The notes under the pieces were generated by a model, which saw nothing but the letters and a program-made list of their open reading frames with translations, was not told where the DNA came from and did not search any database. Below, piece after piece: positions 43,725 through 53,069 of a stretch of 64,000 bases of DNA; positions within the stretch are counted from its first letter, which is position 1; the number at the start of each line of letters is the position of its first letter. A program made the position numbers and the translations under genes. The stretch spans positions 124,001 through 188,000 of the forward strand of contig NZ_JACJSE010000002.1 in the NCBI RefSeq assembly GCF_014698045.1. The letters run 5' to 3'. Source of the DNA: Aulosira sp. FACHB-615. GTDB lineage: Bacteria; Cyanobacteriota; Cyanobacteriia; Cyanobacteriales; Nostocaceae.

Positions 43725-43955
43725 AACCTCTGAGCATGGACGATAAACCTTTGAGGTTAGTGAATGAACCTCTGAGGTTAGCGCGTAAACCGTTGAGCAT
43801 TGGCGATGAACCTCAGAACATCAGCAATGAACCTCGGAGGTTAGCGAGTAAACCTCTGAGCATTAACAATTAACCTTTGAGGTTAGCAAATGAATCTCAG
43901 AACATTGGCGATGAACCTTTGAGCTTCTTTAATTAACCTTTAATCATCATCAGTA
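43725..43955. repeat. Tandem array of eleven 21-bp units
   Basis: Units start at 43725, 43746, 43767, 43788, 43809, 43830, 43851, 43872, 43893, 43914 and 43935, a constant 21-bp period with no indel. The consensus is roughly AACCTYTGAGSWTWRCGAWTG, and the best units contain AACCTCTGAGGTT, a near-palindrome. Units vary in a few bases. It lies 90-320 bp upstream of the HEAT-repeat NTPase gene. No CRISPR features (spacers) are present. Confidence 0.93.
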
Positions 43956-44044
43956 AGTATTAAAGTGTTTCAATCAGGAATTACAGATTGCAAGACTGAT
44001 ATTATACCGATAGCCGCGTGTAATCTGCTGCCTTGCCCCAAATT

Positions 44045-47000
44045 ATGCTCACTACACCCCGCCACGCTCAGAAGCTTTCGCTGTTTTTCCTTTTCTGCTT
44101 CACCTTACTGTTAACTTTCTGCCTCTCCCTACCTTGGGTAAGTGCGAAAGAACAGCCCAAACCCAAGCCGGAAGCATGGCAAATTAACGGTATAGTCGCC
44201 GCCCTTGATGATGGACATGACCAAGTTAAGAAACTGGCTTTTGACCAATTAGCAGAATATGAGGAACAAGATTTAAAAACAATACTTAAGAAACAGGCGG
44301 AAATTGCCCAAAAAGCCTCTAATATTCTCAAGGATGAAAAAGTTAACTCAGATGTTCGTGGCAGTGCTGCAAAAGCATTAAGCAAGTTAGGACAGGTGGC
44401 AATTACCTACATCCCTGACATGGCCAAAATCATCAAAAATGAAAAAGAAGACCCTTCTGTTCGTAGTAGTGCCGCAGAGGCATTAGGTAACTTGGGGCAG
44501 GTAGGAATTACCTACATCTCTGACATTGCCAAAATCATCAAAAATGAAAAGGAAGATTCATCTGTTCGCAGTAGTACGGCAGAGGCATTGGGCAATCTGG
44601 GTCAGGCAGGAATTAACTACATCCCTGACCTCCTTAATATTCTTAAAGATGAAAAAGAAGACCCTTCTGTTCGTGGCCGTGTAGCAGTTGCATTAACCAA
44701 GTTTAAACCAACAACAGTTAACTACATTCCTGACATCCTCAATTTCCTCAAAGAGGAAAAAGTATCCCTATATATTCGTCGCTGGGCAGCAACAGCGTTA
44801 GGTAATCTAGGGCAGGCAGGAGCTAAATACATCCCTGACCTCCTTAATATTCTTAAAGATGAAAAAGAAGACAAAATTGTTCGTGGCGGAGTAGCATCAG
44901 CGTTAGGTAATTTGAAGCAGGATTCAACTAACTATATCCCCGACTTGGCTAACATCCTCGAAGATGAAAAGATAGACAAATATGTTCGTGGCAGAGTAGC
45001 AGCAGCATTAGGGAACCTAGGGCAAGCGGCAGGCAACTATATCCCTGACATTGTTAAAATCCTTAAAGATGAACAGCTTCCTTCAGATGTTCGTGAAGGT
45101 GCAGTAGAAGCATTGGGGAACCTGGGACAGTCTGTTGATAATTACGTTCCTGATATCGCTGACATTCTCAAAAATGAAAAGCTTCCCTTTAATTTACGTA
45201 GCAGTGCAGTAGAAGCATTAGGCCATTTAGGGCAGGAAGCGGCTAACTACATTCCTGACATCCTCAATTTCCTTCAGAATGAAAGGATACCTTCATATAT
45301 TCGTAGCGATGCGGCAGAGGCATTAGCAAACCTGGGTCAACCAGCAGCTAATTACATCCCTGAGATCCTTAACTTCATCAAGAATGAAAAGGTAGACCCA
45401 TCTGTTCGTGGCAGTGTAGCAGTTGCATTAGGAAAGATTAGAAAATTAGAGTTAAATCAGGTTCTCGTAATTTTAAATAATTGTTATGAACTTGGTTCTT
45501 CAGAATATTTCAATTTGCGTTTTTTAACATATTTCCTGAGTGGTGGCGATGATAAAGTAAAAACTTTGCTGCAATGGCTTGGCTCTCCTCAAGTCATTCC
45601 TGAAATACGCACGCACGATGAAGGTGTTAAAATTCTCAACTTATTTCTGGAAGTTTGGAATAAAGGTCAAGGACTAGAACGTTTACGCAACGACTTAGCC
45701 AAACAAATTTCCGAAGTTGCCGCGAATAAAGGCGTGACTTGGAAATTACAAGATATTAGTTTACTGCAAAGTCATTACAACAACCTTAAACAAGCCAACT
45801 CCACTCATGCTAATGCAGTACAGTCAGCAATAGATCAGCTGGAAGTGTGGCGCTGGTTTGTCCGCAGCAGAAACACCATCCTCACTCACGCCGCCTTCTG
45901 GCTGGCCCTGATCTTTGCCTACCCCAAATTCCCCCAAGTCCAAGCCATCTTCTTCTGGAACCCGTGGGTACGCCGCATCTTAGGCGTGGGTTACGTCGGC
46001 TTTCTCCTCACCTGGGTTCCCTTTTTCCGCCGCAAATTATTTGAACCCTTCAAACCTTCCCTCCTCGCCGATGCCGGGTTAGATAACTTTCAAGAGCAAT
46101 CATACTTCCCCCAGTCTCAAGTCAAAGTTCCTTCCGGCGACATCTTCCCTGTTACCGCCGCCCTTCCCAGCATCAAAGGGCAAGTTATCTTACAAGGTGA
46201 TTCCGGCTTAGGCAAGTCGATGTTTCTCCGCCATTTGTTAACAAACTCCCAGCGCATCGTTGTTTATCTCCCCGCCCAAAAATGTCATAAAGGTGTAATC
46301 GAAGCCATTCAAGACAAGCTGCACGGGCAAGCCCAAGATGCGGACTTCCTGAAAAACTTGATTTACAGTGGTGCAATTGACATCTGCATTGACGGACTCA
46401 ACGAAGTTACCGCCGAAACACGGGCGAAAATCTGCCAGTTTGTCGAAAGCTATTTCCGGGGCAACATTATTATGACTACCCAGCCCCTAGAGTGGACACC
46501 ACCCTCAACCGCCAAAACCTATTACTTACAACCCCTGGAACAAACCCAAATTCAAGAGTTTTTGCTTTCCCGTCAGCCGCGACTCCCCAAAGATGCCACA
46601 GTCCAAGGTCAAGATTACGAAATAGCCTGCATTAATTACCTACAAGAAGTCCTCAGCACCCAGCAACCCCAAGAAGAATTAAACGCCGCCCGCCGCATTC
46701 TCTCCAACTCAATGGATTTAACTGTAGTGGCGTTGATGTTATCCCAAGGCAAACATCCCAACTTATTCCGCCTGCAAGAACAGCAATACAACCTAATAGC
46801 AGCAGAATACCTGAAGGAATGGAATCAAGAATTTCCTTTGAAGAAATTCGCCGCCGCCGTCTACGAAATGCGGATGCAAGATAAACAAGCCTTACCCGCC
46901 GATGAATTTTTCCAAGTTGTGAAATCTTTAGAAGACGAGAAATATAAAATGGTCGTCAGCCGTCAATGGCAAGATGAAAAAGGGGAAGCCAAGCAAGAAT

Positions 47001-47251
47001 GGTACTTCCGCCACGATAAAATCATGGACTTTTTCTTAGTGCAGAATTTCCTGGGCAACAGCGATGAAGCGGAAGTACTGTTAGTAGATAGAATGGGCGA
47101 TCCCCGTTTTCGTGGGGTGTACTTCTTGTTAGCCACCTTACTCCCGTTAGATGCAGCGAAGGAACTGCGGGAGAAGTTGATTCAATACGCGGCGGATACT
47201 AAGGATAATACGGTGAGTAATACTTTCGTGCAGTTGTTACGGACTCGATAA
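44045..47251 (+). CDS. Membrane-spanning HEAT-like-repeat protein with a NACHT-like NTPase domain
   Basis: A 1068-residue protein. A signal-like hydrophobic stretch (about 12-33) is followed by eleven 35-residue HEAT-like repeats (about 98-475), each with (V/I)-R-x-x-(A/V)-x-x-A-L-x-x-L-G-Q and Y-I-P-D-(I/L). The DNA period is exactly 105 bp. Two membrane helices lie at about 618-655. A P-loop domain follows, with Walker A G-D-S-G-L-G-K-S (about 717) and Walker B I-D-I-C-I-D-G-L-N-E (about 775), similar to NACHT/STAND NTPases. The likely topology puts the repeats outside the membrane and the NTPase inside. ATG 44045 is used; TTG 44033 is also in frame. It stands alone after the 21-bp array. 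The ligand and output are unknown. Confidence 0.82.
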   Translation: MLTTPRHAQKLSLFFLFCFTLLLTFCLSLPWVSAKEQPKPKPEAWQINGIVAALDDGHDQVKKLAFDQLAEYEEQDLKTILKKQAEIAQKASNILKDEKVNSDVRGSAAKALSKLGQVAITYIPDMAKIIKNEKEDPSVRSSAAEALGNLGQVGITYISDIAKIIKNEKEDSSVRSSTAEALGNLGQAGINYIPDLLNILKDEKEDPSVRGRVAVALTKFKPTTVNYIPDILNFLKEEKVSLYIRRWAATALGNLGQAGAKYIPDLLNILKDEKEDKIVRGGVASALGNLKQDSTNYIPDLANILEDEKIDKYVRGRVAAALGNLGQAAGNYIPDIVKILKDEQLPSDVREGAVEALGNLGQSVDNYVPDIADILKNEKLPFNLRSSAVEALGHLGQEAANYIPDILNFLQNERIPSYIRSDAAEALANLGQPAANYIPEILNFIKNEKVDPSVRGSVAVALGKIRKLELNQVLVILNNCYELGSSEYFNLRFLTYFLSGGDDKVKTLLQWLGSPQVIPEIRTHDEGVKILNLFLEVWNKGQGLERLRNDLAKQISEVAANKGVTWKLQDISLLQSHYNNLKQANSTHANAVQSAIDQLEVWRWFVRSRNTILTHAAFWLALIFAYPKFPQVQAIFFWNPWVRRILGVGYVGFLLTWVPFFRRKLFEPFKPSLLADAGLDNFQEQSYFPQSQVKVPSGDIFPVTAALPSIKGQVILQGDSGLGKSMFLRHLLTNSQRIVVYLPAQKCHKGVIEAIQDKLHGQAQDADFLKNLIYSGAIDICIDGLNEVTAETRAKICQFVESYFRGNIIMTTQPLEWTPPSTAKTYYLQPLEQTQIQEFLLSRQPRLPKDATVQGQDYEIACINYLQEVLSTQQPQEELNAARRILSNSMDLTVVALMLSQGKHPNLFRLQEQQYNLIAAEYLKEWNQEFPLKKFAAAVYEMRMQDKQALPADEFFQVVKSLEDEKYKMVVSRQWQDEKGEAKQEWYFRHDKIMDFFLVQNFLGNSDEAEVLLVDRMGDPRFRGVYFLLATLLPLDAAKELREKLIQYAADTKDNTVSNTFVQLLRTR

Positions 47252-47591
47252 GCATATAAGCTATTAAGCACCTAATTTGCAGTGTAGACCACATGGGAGT
47301 AGGGGAGAGAATTTTTAACATCACCCCCAGCCCCTCTCCTACGAGGATATGGTGTACACACAAATAAATTTCGTTGAGTGCATCTGTCCCGCCTCGGAAT
47401 CAATTCCGAGTCTCATAGCGCAAGTCATCTGAAGATGACTCAACTAAAAACATCTTCCAGTCCACGCTTTGTGGACTTTGGCTATGAGCCTGGAACTTTA
47501 GTTCTAGGCGGGATGTGGTTGAACACGAAAATTTTCGACTTGTGTGTACACAGTAGCCTACGAGGCAAGGGGAGTAAAATCCACGTTCTAT
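47252..47591. other. Intergenic region with an inserted repeat
   Basis: 340 bp between two convergent genes. It is mostly element G2 (47347-47556) inserted into a CCCCAGCCCCTCTCC/GAGG-type repeat. Nothing else was recognised. Confidence 0.65.
47347..47556. mobile_element. MITE-like element G2 with exact 9-bp target duplication, carrying repeat C
   Basis: The ends read GGTGTACACACAA and TTGTGTGTACAC, as in element G1 at 31803-31948. CCTACGAGG lies on both sides (47338-47346 and 47557-47565), an exact 9-bp direct repeat. The interior is a full copy of repeat C (47389-47517) plus AT-rich flanks, unrelated to the interior of G1. Confidence 0.75.
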
Positions 47592-49049
47592 TTAAGCCAA
47601 AATACAACCAGTACGGGGAGAAACTGTGAGACAAAGTTGTTTTGTTTCGCCTGCGTTATTCCACTCAAATTCTGTATGGCCGAATAACAGCTTGCTGGGT
47701 TGAGTTTGCAAACTAGCAATATCTATGTTGGCTTTGACTGATCCTGTACCAGCATTCACAGCAATGATTAATTCTTCTGTGCCTAATTTCCTGGCAAAAA
47801 CGTAGAGTGTGCCTTGGGCGTAGAGTACTTGATAGTCTCCTGTTCGCAAAGCTGGGTAAGCGTGGCGAATTTCAATTAATTGGCGGTGAGTTTGCAAAAT
47901 TTCTTGATCCCAATTCGCTTCTAAAGGAAAGCCGCGCCGGGAGTCAGGATCGATCGCACCAGGTAAACCCACTTCATCACCATAATATATACTGGGCGCA
48001 CCCGGAAAGGTGAGTAACAGTAAAGTTGATAATTCGATGCTGGCTTTATCACCACCAGCAATAGTCATTAAACGTGCGGTATCGTGACTAGCCAGTAAGT
48101 TGAGTTGCGTTAGCTGAATTTCCCAAGGATATAGTTGCAATAGTTCTTGGATTTTAGTGGCGTACTCGGCAGCAAATAAAGGTGGATAAGGTTGATAATC
48201 GCGGCTTTGGACTTGTTCTAAGACTACGCGATCGCCTGCGGTAAAGGCAATTGTCGGCCCAGCAAATAAATAATTCATCACGCCATCAAATTGCGTTCCA
48301 TCTAACCACTCGCGCGAATCTCCCCACACTTCCCCCACAATATAAGCTTCGGGGTTAATTGCTTTGACTCGCTCTCGAAATTCTTGCCAAAAACCAGGAG
48401 CTTTCACTTCAAATGGTACATCCAACCGCCAACCATCAATGCCAAATTTCATCCAATATTCGGCAATCTCCATAATATATTCCCTAACTTCTGGGTTGTT
48501 ATGGTTAAAGGCTGGCAAAGCCCGATTATCCGCCCAACCTTCATAATTAGCCGGAAAATCACCGTTGTAAGCAGAAAGCGGCCAGCCGTGAATTTTAAAC
48601 CAATTCACCCAAGGCGAATGAGGGCCATTTTCCAACACATCATGAAAAAAGAAAAACCCACGGCTGGAATGATTAAATACTCCATCCAAAACCACTTTTA
48701 TATTCCGTTGATGGGCAGCTTCTAGTAATTCTTTAAAAGCTTCATTTCCTCCCAACAACGGATCAACTTGATAATAATCATGGGTGTGGTAACGGTGATT
48801 ACTCGCAGATTGAAAAATCGGCGTGAAATAAATCGCGTTAATTCCTAAACTTTGGATGTAGTCTAACCCTTCTAGAATGCCCCACAAATCACCGCCCTTA
48901 TAACCTTGTAATGTTGGCATTGCTTCCCAGTCTTCCCAACGGGCTTCGTGTAATAATCGTTTACGCGGCTGTTTACTTCTGGCAAAGCGATCGGGAAAGA
49001 TTTGGTAGAATACAGCGTGCTTAACCCAGTCTGGTGTTTGAATTTGCAT
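47592..49049 (-). CDS. Glycoside hydrolase family 13 (alpha-amylase/neopullulanase-like)
   Basis: A 485-residue cytoplasmic alpha-glucan hydrolase. GH13 regions are seen as D-G-V-F-N-H (122-127), D-G-W-R-L-D with nucleophile Asp210, G-E-V-W with acid/base Glu240, and S-H-D-T with Asp323. The N-terminal A-V-F-Y-Q-I-F-P-D-R-F and the lack of a signal peptide fit cyclomaltodextrinase/neopullulanase-like enzymes that handle maltodextrins. Glycogen or maltooligosaccharide breakdown is the likely role; the exact bond specificity cannot be told. Start ATG 49049. Single gene, convergent with the HEAT-repeat gene. Confidence 0.92.
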   Translation of the reverse strand: MQIQTPDWVKHAVFYQIFPDRFARSKQPRKRLLHEARWEDWEAMPTLQGYKGGDLWGILEGLDYIQSLGINAIYFTPIFQSASNHRYHTHDYYQVDPLLGGNEAFKELLEAAHQRNIKVVLDGVFNHSSRGFFFFHDVLENGPHSPWVNWFKIHGWPLSAYNGDFPANYEGWADNRALPAFNHNNPEVREYIMEIAEYWMKFGIDGWRLDVPFEVKAPGFWQEFRERVKAINPEAYIVGEVWGDSREWLDGTQFDGVMNYLFAGPTIAFTAGDRVVLEQVQSRDYQPYPPLFAAEYATKIQELLQLYPWEIQLTQLNLLASHDTARLMTIAGGDKASIELSTLLLLTFPGAPSIYYGDEVGLPGAIDPDSRRGFPLEANWDQEILQTHRQLIEIRHAYPALRTGDYQVLYAQGTLYVFARKLGTEELIIAVNAGTGSVKANIDIASLQTQPSKLLFGHTEFEWNNAGETKQLCLTVSPRTGCILA

Positions 49050-49640
49050 AGGTAATTATTTCTACTTTCAGGAGAGATTGTGACAAATATTTCTCCAGTT
49101 ATGACTCTCACCTATGATGGAAAAATCTCCAAGGTTTTAATTGTTAATTTTAGATTTGAAATTTATTACTCACGCAGAGGCAAGGCAGCGCGTTGGGCAG
49201 ATTTCCCGACTTGAAGCGACTGCCGTGCAGAGGCGCGGAGAATCAGATATGAAGGGAGGGAATTTGCGATATATGATGATTTACTTCTCTATCTGAAGTT
49301 AGTTGACAGTTATATTAAATTTTTGCGATTTTTATTCATGAAATTTCCATAGATTCTCAGCACTATAGCAATTCTATCCGAGTCGTGAAAAAGTATTCTT
49401 TTTAACGTAGACGCGAAGCGGCTTCCCGTTCGCCGTCAGGCGTTCCCGAAGGGTAGGGTACCGCAAAGGACACAAAGAAGAAGAGGAAGGAAAAGAAAGG
49501 AAATTTCACGAATGATTTAGGACTGCTATATAGCAATTCTAAATGACTTACAAACATCTTGCTTCCTTCTCTACCTTGTCCTCCTAGTCTCCCTTGTCTG
49601 TGTTGTTCACATATCATCCAACAGGACTGCGCTATTCACA
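49050..49640. other. Intergenic region with a repeat element
   Basis: 591 bp between divergent genes. Bases 49364-49530 form a MITE-like unit (family E). Upstream are GGCAAGGCAGCGCG-type repeats near 49190. Bases 49580-49605 hold CTCCTTGTCTCC short tandem copies. The promoter of the antiporter gene should be near 49600, but none stands out. Confidence 0.6.
49364..49530. repeat. MITE-like repeat family E, copy 1 (ends TATAGCA / TGCTATA)
   Basis: The left end TATAGCAATTCTATCC pairs imperfectly with the right end ATGATTTAGGACTGCTATA. The interior has a GGCTTCCCGTTCGCC palindromic repeat and CCGCAAAGGACACAAAG. The second copy at 56651-56803 has better ends and is in the reverse orientation. Confidence 0.65.
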
Positions 49641-51194
49641 GTGAATGTTACTGAATTAGTTAAAATTTCCATTATTCTCTTACTAGTTGCCACTGGTGTA
49701 GCTTTAGTATCCCGTCGATTGCGCGTTCCTTATGTGACAGGTTTGGTGTTGGCAGGGTTGCCGATAACCGAATTATTATCCTACCGCATTGGTTTAGATC
49801 CTGCTTTAGTTTTGAATTTGTTTTTGCCAATTCTAATTTTTGAAGCTGGGATCAATACAGATGTTAGTCGTTTACGCAGTACTTTTAAACCTATTGCCCT
49901 GTTAGCTTTACCTGGGGCTGTTATTTCTAGTGGAATTATTGCCTTATTACTCAAACTAGGGCTGGGATTAGCTTGGATACCAGCTTTACTTGTGGGTGTG
50001 ATTCTAGCAAACACAGACACTGTTTCGATGATTGCAGTGTTTAAGGAAATACCCGTACCTTCTCGACTGTCTACGATTGTTGAAGGCGAAACTTTATTCA
50101 ATGATGCGGCGGCGTTAGTTTCATTTAACCTGATTTCGCAAGTATATTCCACAGGTTCAATCACATTATTAGAAGGAATCCAACAACTGCTATTTATCTC
50201 TTTAGGTGGTTGCGTTGTAGGTTTAGTATTAGGTTACTTAAGCATACCTGTATTCACCCGTTTAGATGATCCTCTGAGTAGTTTATTACTGACGGTTGCA
50301 ATTGCATTGGGTACTTTTCAGGTGGGGCAGTTTCTCGGTGTGTCAGGCGCAGTGGCGGTGGTTGTCGCTGGCTTAATTTTCGGGAATCAGGGACTTTCGC
50401 GCAATACTTCGGCTTCGAGTCGCATCACTTTGTTGAGTTTTTGGGAATATGCCAGTTTTACGGTGAATACGTTTATTTTTCTGTTGATTGGTTTAGAAAT
50501 CAACTTAGTCACCTTCTGGAAAACCTTACCTGCGGTTTTACTGGCAGTTTTAGCTTATCAAGCTGGGCGAATACTAACAGTTTATCCACTACTGGCGATC
50601 GTTCGTTGGTTCGATCGCCCGATTCCTCTGCGTTGGCAACATTTATTGTTTTTAGGCAACATCAAAGGTTCACTGTCAATGGCTCTGGCTTTGAGTTTAC
50701 CAACTACTCTACCGGGTAGAGATGTTTTAATAGCTTTAGTTTTTGGTAGTGTGCTAGTTTCATTAGTTGGACAGGGTTTAAGTTTGCCTTGGTTAGTTAA
50801 ACGCTTAAAATTATCGAAATTCTCCGCAACTCAGCAGCAAGTTGAAGAATTACAAGCCCAACTGATGACAGGGAAAGCCGCCCAGGATGAATTAGATAGT
50901 TTGCTGAAGTCTGGGGTATTACCAAAATCAGTTTACGAGGAAATGCGATCGGCTTATCAAGTCAGGGTAGCTGGTGCGGAAAAATCTTTGAGAGATTTGT
51001 ACAATCGCCGTGTTGATAATTCAGATGCTAAAAATCATGATTTAAGCAAATTGGATGCTATTCGTCGTCGTTTATTATTAGCCGAAAAAGGCGTTCTGAA
51101 TGAAGCACTACGCAAGCGCATTCTTTCAGAAGAAATTGTGCAGGTACGGATACAATCTATTGATGAACAATTGCTGCAACTGGATGATGATTGA
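49641..51194 (+). CDS. Na+/H+ antiporter (CPA1/NhaP type)
   Basis: A 517-residue cation/proton antiporter. About twelve membrane helices fill residues 5-400. The CPA1 ion-binding motifs are A-N-T-D-T (Asp126) and F-N-D-A-A (Asn154-Asp155), and a late arginine-rich loop follows. The C-terminal 110 residues are a soluble, helical tail with E-E-L-Q-A-Q and L-R-D-L-Y, likely regulatory. The start is GTG 49641. It exchanges Na+ or Li+ for H+ at the plasma or thylakoid membrane in relatives. Single gene. Confidence 0.93.
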   Translation: MNVTELVKISIILLLVATGVALVSRRLRVPYVTGLVLAGLPITELLSYRIGLDPALVLNLFLPILIFEAGINTDVSRLRSTFKPIALLALPGAVISSGIIALLLKLGLGLAWIPALLVGVILANTDTVSMIAVFKEIPVPSRLSTIVEGETLFNDAAALVSFNLISQVYSTGSITLLEGIQQLLFISLGGCVVGLVLGYLSIPVFTRLDDPLSSLLLTVAIALGTFQVGQFLGVSGAVAVVVAGLIFGNQGLSRNTSASSRITLLSFWEYASFTVNTFIFLLIGLEINLVTFWKTLPAVLLAVLAYQAGRILTVYPLLAIVRWFDRPIPLRWQHLLFLGNIKGSLSMALALSLPTTLPGRDVLIALVFGSVLVSLVGQGLSLPWLVKRLKLSKFSATQQQVEELQAQLMTGKAAQDELDSLLKSGVLPKSVYEEMRSAYQVRVAGAEKSLRDLYNRRVDNSDAKNHDLSKLDAIRRRLLLAEKGVLNEALRKRILSEEIVQVRIQSIDEQLLQLDDD

Positions 51195-51220
51195 TCATCT
51201 GTTATACATTTAAAACTGAA

Positions 51221-51658
51221 TCATCCAGCAATCATAGCGTCTATAAAGCAATTATCTTTATCCATTGTCAGAATGATACAGTGTCCAAAAAATATATTCC
51301 CATCGTTATAATAAAACTCCACTTCACCATCTGGAGAAAAGACTAATCCTTCAAGTATTATTTGGTCTTTGAATTCTTCAGACGTTAAAAATGTCTCGTC
51401 TTCATCAAGCCATGTTTCATTCTTAAGTTCTAACAATTTTATTACAGCATATTCTTCTGCATCTTTAGCATAATGCTTCAGATTTCTGACAACACCACTA
51501 GCTCTAGCCAATATTAATTCAACCTCATGATTATTTTCCATTGAAAGACTGAGGGAAATTAGTGTTTCATCAACAACAATTTGACTTTCATACCAATCCA
51601 ATTCAGCATTATAGACTAGCTGTCCTAAAATTTCATGTTTAATAATAGGTAAATCCAT
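51221..51658 (-). CDS. DUF2262-like hypothetical protein
   Basis: A 145-residue acidic soluble protein. It starts M-D-L-P-I-I-K-H-E-I-L-G-Q-L and contains A-V-x-K-L-L-E-L-K-N-E-T-W and F-S-P-D-G-E-V-E-F-Y-Y-N-D-G, the pattern I associate with the DUF2262/DUF2004 group, some of which are near toxin genes and may be immunity-like. No toxin gene was found here. The function is unknown. It lies 20 bp after the DUF3124 gene on the same strand, probably in one transcript. Confidence 0.65.
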   Translation of the reverse strand: MDLPIIKHEILGQLVYNAELDWYESQIVVDETLISLSLSMENNHEVELILARASGVVRNLKHYAKDAEEYAVIKLLELKNETWLDEDETFLTSEEFKDQIILEGLVFSPDGEVEFYYNDGNIFFGHCIILTMDKDNCFIDAMIAG

Positions 51659-51677
51659 TTATTTATCAATTTATTTT

Positions 51678-52226
51678 TTATTTGGTATTATTTTTGTTAC
51701 TGATAACTTTTCCCGGACTAATAAAAGAAATTCCTTGCTGAAAGTCTGTGCCAATCATCACGGCTTCAACTATTGGCTCAGATATTTTTGTTGATGATAC
51801 CCACTCAACAATAAAATTTGCCCCGACACCGCCCCGGCTATCATTACGATTTACAAAAAATTCTGTAGAAGCCAAGGCATCTAGTTGAATTGGCTTTTCT
51901 AAATATGGTTCAATTAATTTACCACTAGAGTCATAATAGCGGACAGCAGTAATAATTATAGGATTAGTCAAATCTGTATTCCGAATACTGAGTGTAGCTG
52001 CTAAATTAAAAATTTCTTGGCGATTGTGATGATAAATTTCCGAATAGATGGGAACATAAATAGTCTGACCCATTGCTATTTTAAAATTTGGATCTAAATT
52101 GACTGTTTTGTATGTCTGACTAATTGGAGTTGGTTTAGGTTGTGAATTTAGGGAATTTTCGGATGCTTGACAAGCAGCCAGGAAAATAACTGCGATCGCT
52201 AAAATAATCTGTAAATGAAATTTCAT
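51678..52226 (-). CDS. DUF3124 lipoprotein
   Basis: A 182-residue lipoprotein. The N-terminus is a hydrophobic signal ending in the lipobox L-A-A-C (about residue 19), followed by a Ser/Pro/Gln-rich linker and a beta-rich domain with G-Q-T-I-Y-V-P-I-Y-S-E-I-Y, typical of DUF3124. The function is unknown. ATG 52226 (M-K-F-H-L-Q) gives a proper signal peptide; the frame runs back to 52241. It follows the TrkA-type gene by only a few bases, so they are likely one transcript. Confidence 0.85.
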   Translation of the reverse strand: MKFHLQIILAIAVIFLAACQASENSLNSQPKPTPISQTYKTVNLDPNFKIAMGQTIYVPIYSEIYHHNRQEIFNLAATLSIRNTDLTNPIIITAVRYYDSSGKLIEPYLEKPIQLDALASTEFFVNRNDSRGGVGANFIVEWVSSTKISEPIVEAVMIGTDFQQGISFISPGKVISNKNNTK

Positions 52227-52231
52227 GAAAA

Positions 52232-52909
52232 CTACTGGCAACCTTCAATAAAATCAATGACTTGATGTACACTTCCTGGCTTAGTCGCAATCAATACAGT
52301 CGAACCTGGTTCGAGGACTGTACTACCATTCGGAATCATCAAATCTTCGTGGGGGTGAGGTTGATAGCCAATGATGAGAGAACCACTAGGAAAGCGAGAA
52401 TCTTGTGCTATTTCGGCAAGACTGTGATTCACTACATAGCAATTATTAGGAATCGCTAGTTTTAACACTTCAATCTGTCCCTGCTCAAAGTGCATCATTG
52501 ATTCTACTTGGGGATATTCAATGGCATTGACCATTGTAGACACTGATAGTTCAACGGTGCTAATCACATGGTTTGCGCCTGCTAAACGCAGTGGTTCTGC
52601 AAAATCACCATGACGTAACCGACTCAAAATATGTGGTACACCATAATGTTTAGCCAAAGTCACCATCGCCAAGTTCAAAGCATCACTTCTCAAGACTGCT
52701 ACTAAAGCATCGGCTTTGCGAATTCCGGCTTCTAACAATACTTCTGTACTCACAGCACTGCCTTCAAATGCCATTGCTCCCACTTGTTCACGGGCATAAC
52801 GGCAAGCATTCGGCTCAATATCAATGACAGCAACCGTATGTCCTAGTTCTACCAATTTTTGAGCCAAAGAAAGCCCTACTAATCCTGCTCCACCCACTAG
52901 CACGTACAT
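52232..52909 (-). CDS. TrkA-type NAD-binding potassium channel/transport regulator
   Basis: A 225-residue protein with an RCK N-domain (about 1-130), which has the Rossmann loop G-G-A-G-L-V-G (about 6-12) and acidic Asp30 at the end of strand two. A C-terminal RCK-C domain (about 140-222) follows, with L-I-I-G-Y and G-S-T-V-L-I-A. Such proteins gate K+ channels or Trk/Ktr transporters. The membrane partner is not in this window; the Na+/H+ antiporter lies near but is not part of the transcript. Start ATG 52909. Confidence 0.92.
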   Translation of the reverse strand: MYVLVGGAGLVGLSLAQKLVELGHTVAVIDIEPNACRYAREQVGAMAFEGSAVSTEVLLEAGIRKADALVAVLRSDALNLAMVTLAKHYGVPHILSRLRHGDFAEPLRLAGANHVISTVELSVSTMVNAIEYPQVESMMHFEQGQIEVLKLAIPNNCYVVNHSLAEIAQDSRFPSGSLIIGYQPHPHEDLMIPNGSTVLEPGSTVLIATKPGSVHQVIDFIEGCQ

Positions 52910-53069
52910 GGCTACTCCTGATACTCAAAAACTGTCTACTTTACAGGTTAACAAGAAAGTACTGAATGAAGAGTGCTGAGTTAAAAGACCGCCCACACTT
53001 CGACTACGCTCAGTGAGCCTCCTGGCTTATCACAACTACAAATATTTACGCTGCTCTACTCCAACTTGT

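Noticed and set aside
43725..43955. Could the 21-bp array be a CRISPR array?
   Set aside because: There are no spacers: units are contiguous, each position is repeated, and no cas gene lies near.
49402..49617. Open frame on the minus strand upstream of the antiporter
   Set aside because: It lies across repeat family E and simple pyrimidine-rich sequence, with no domain.
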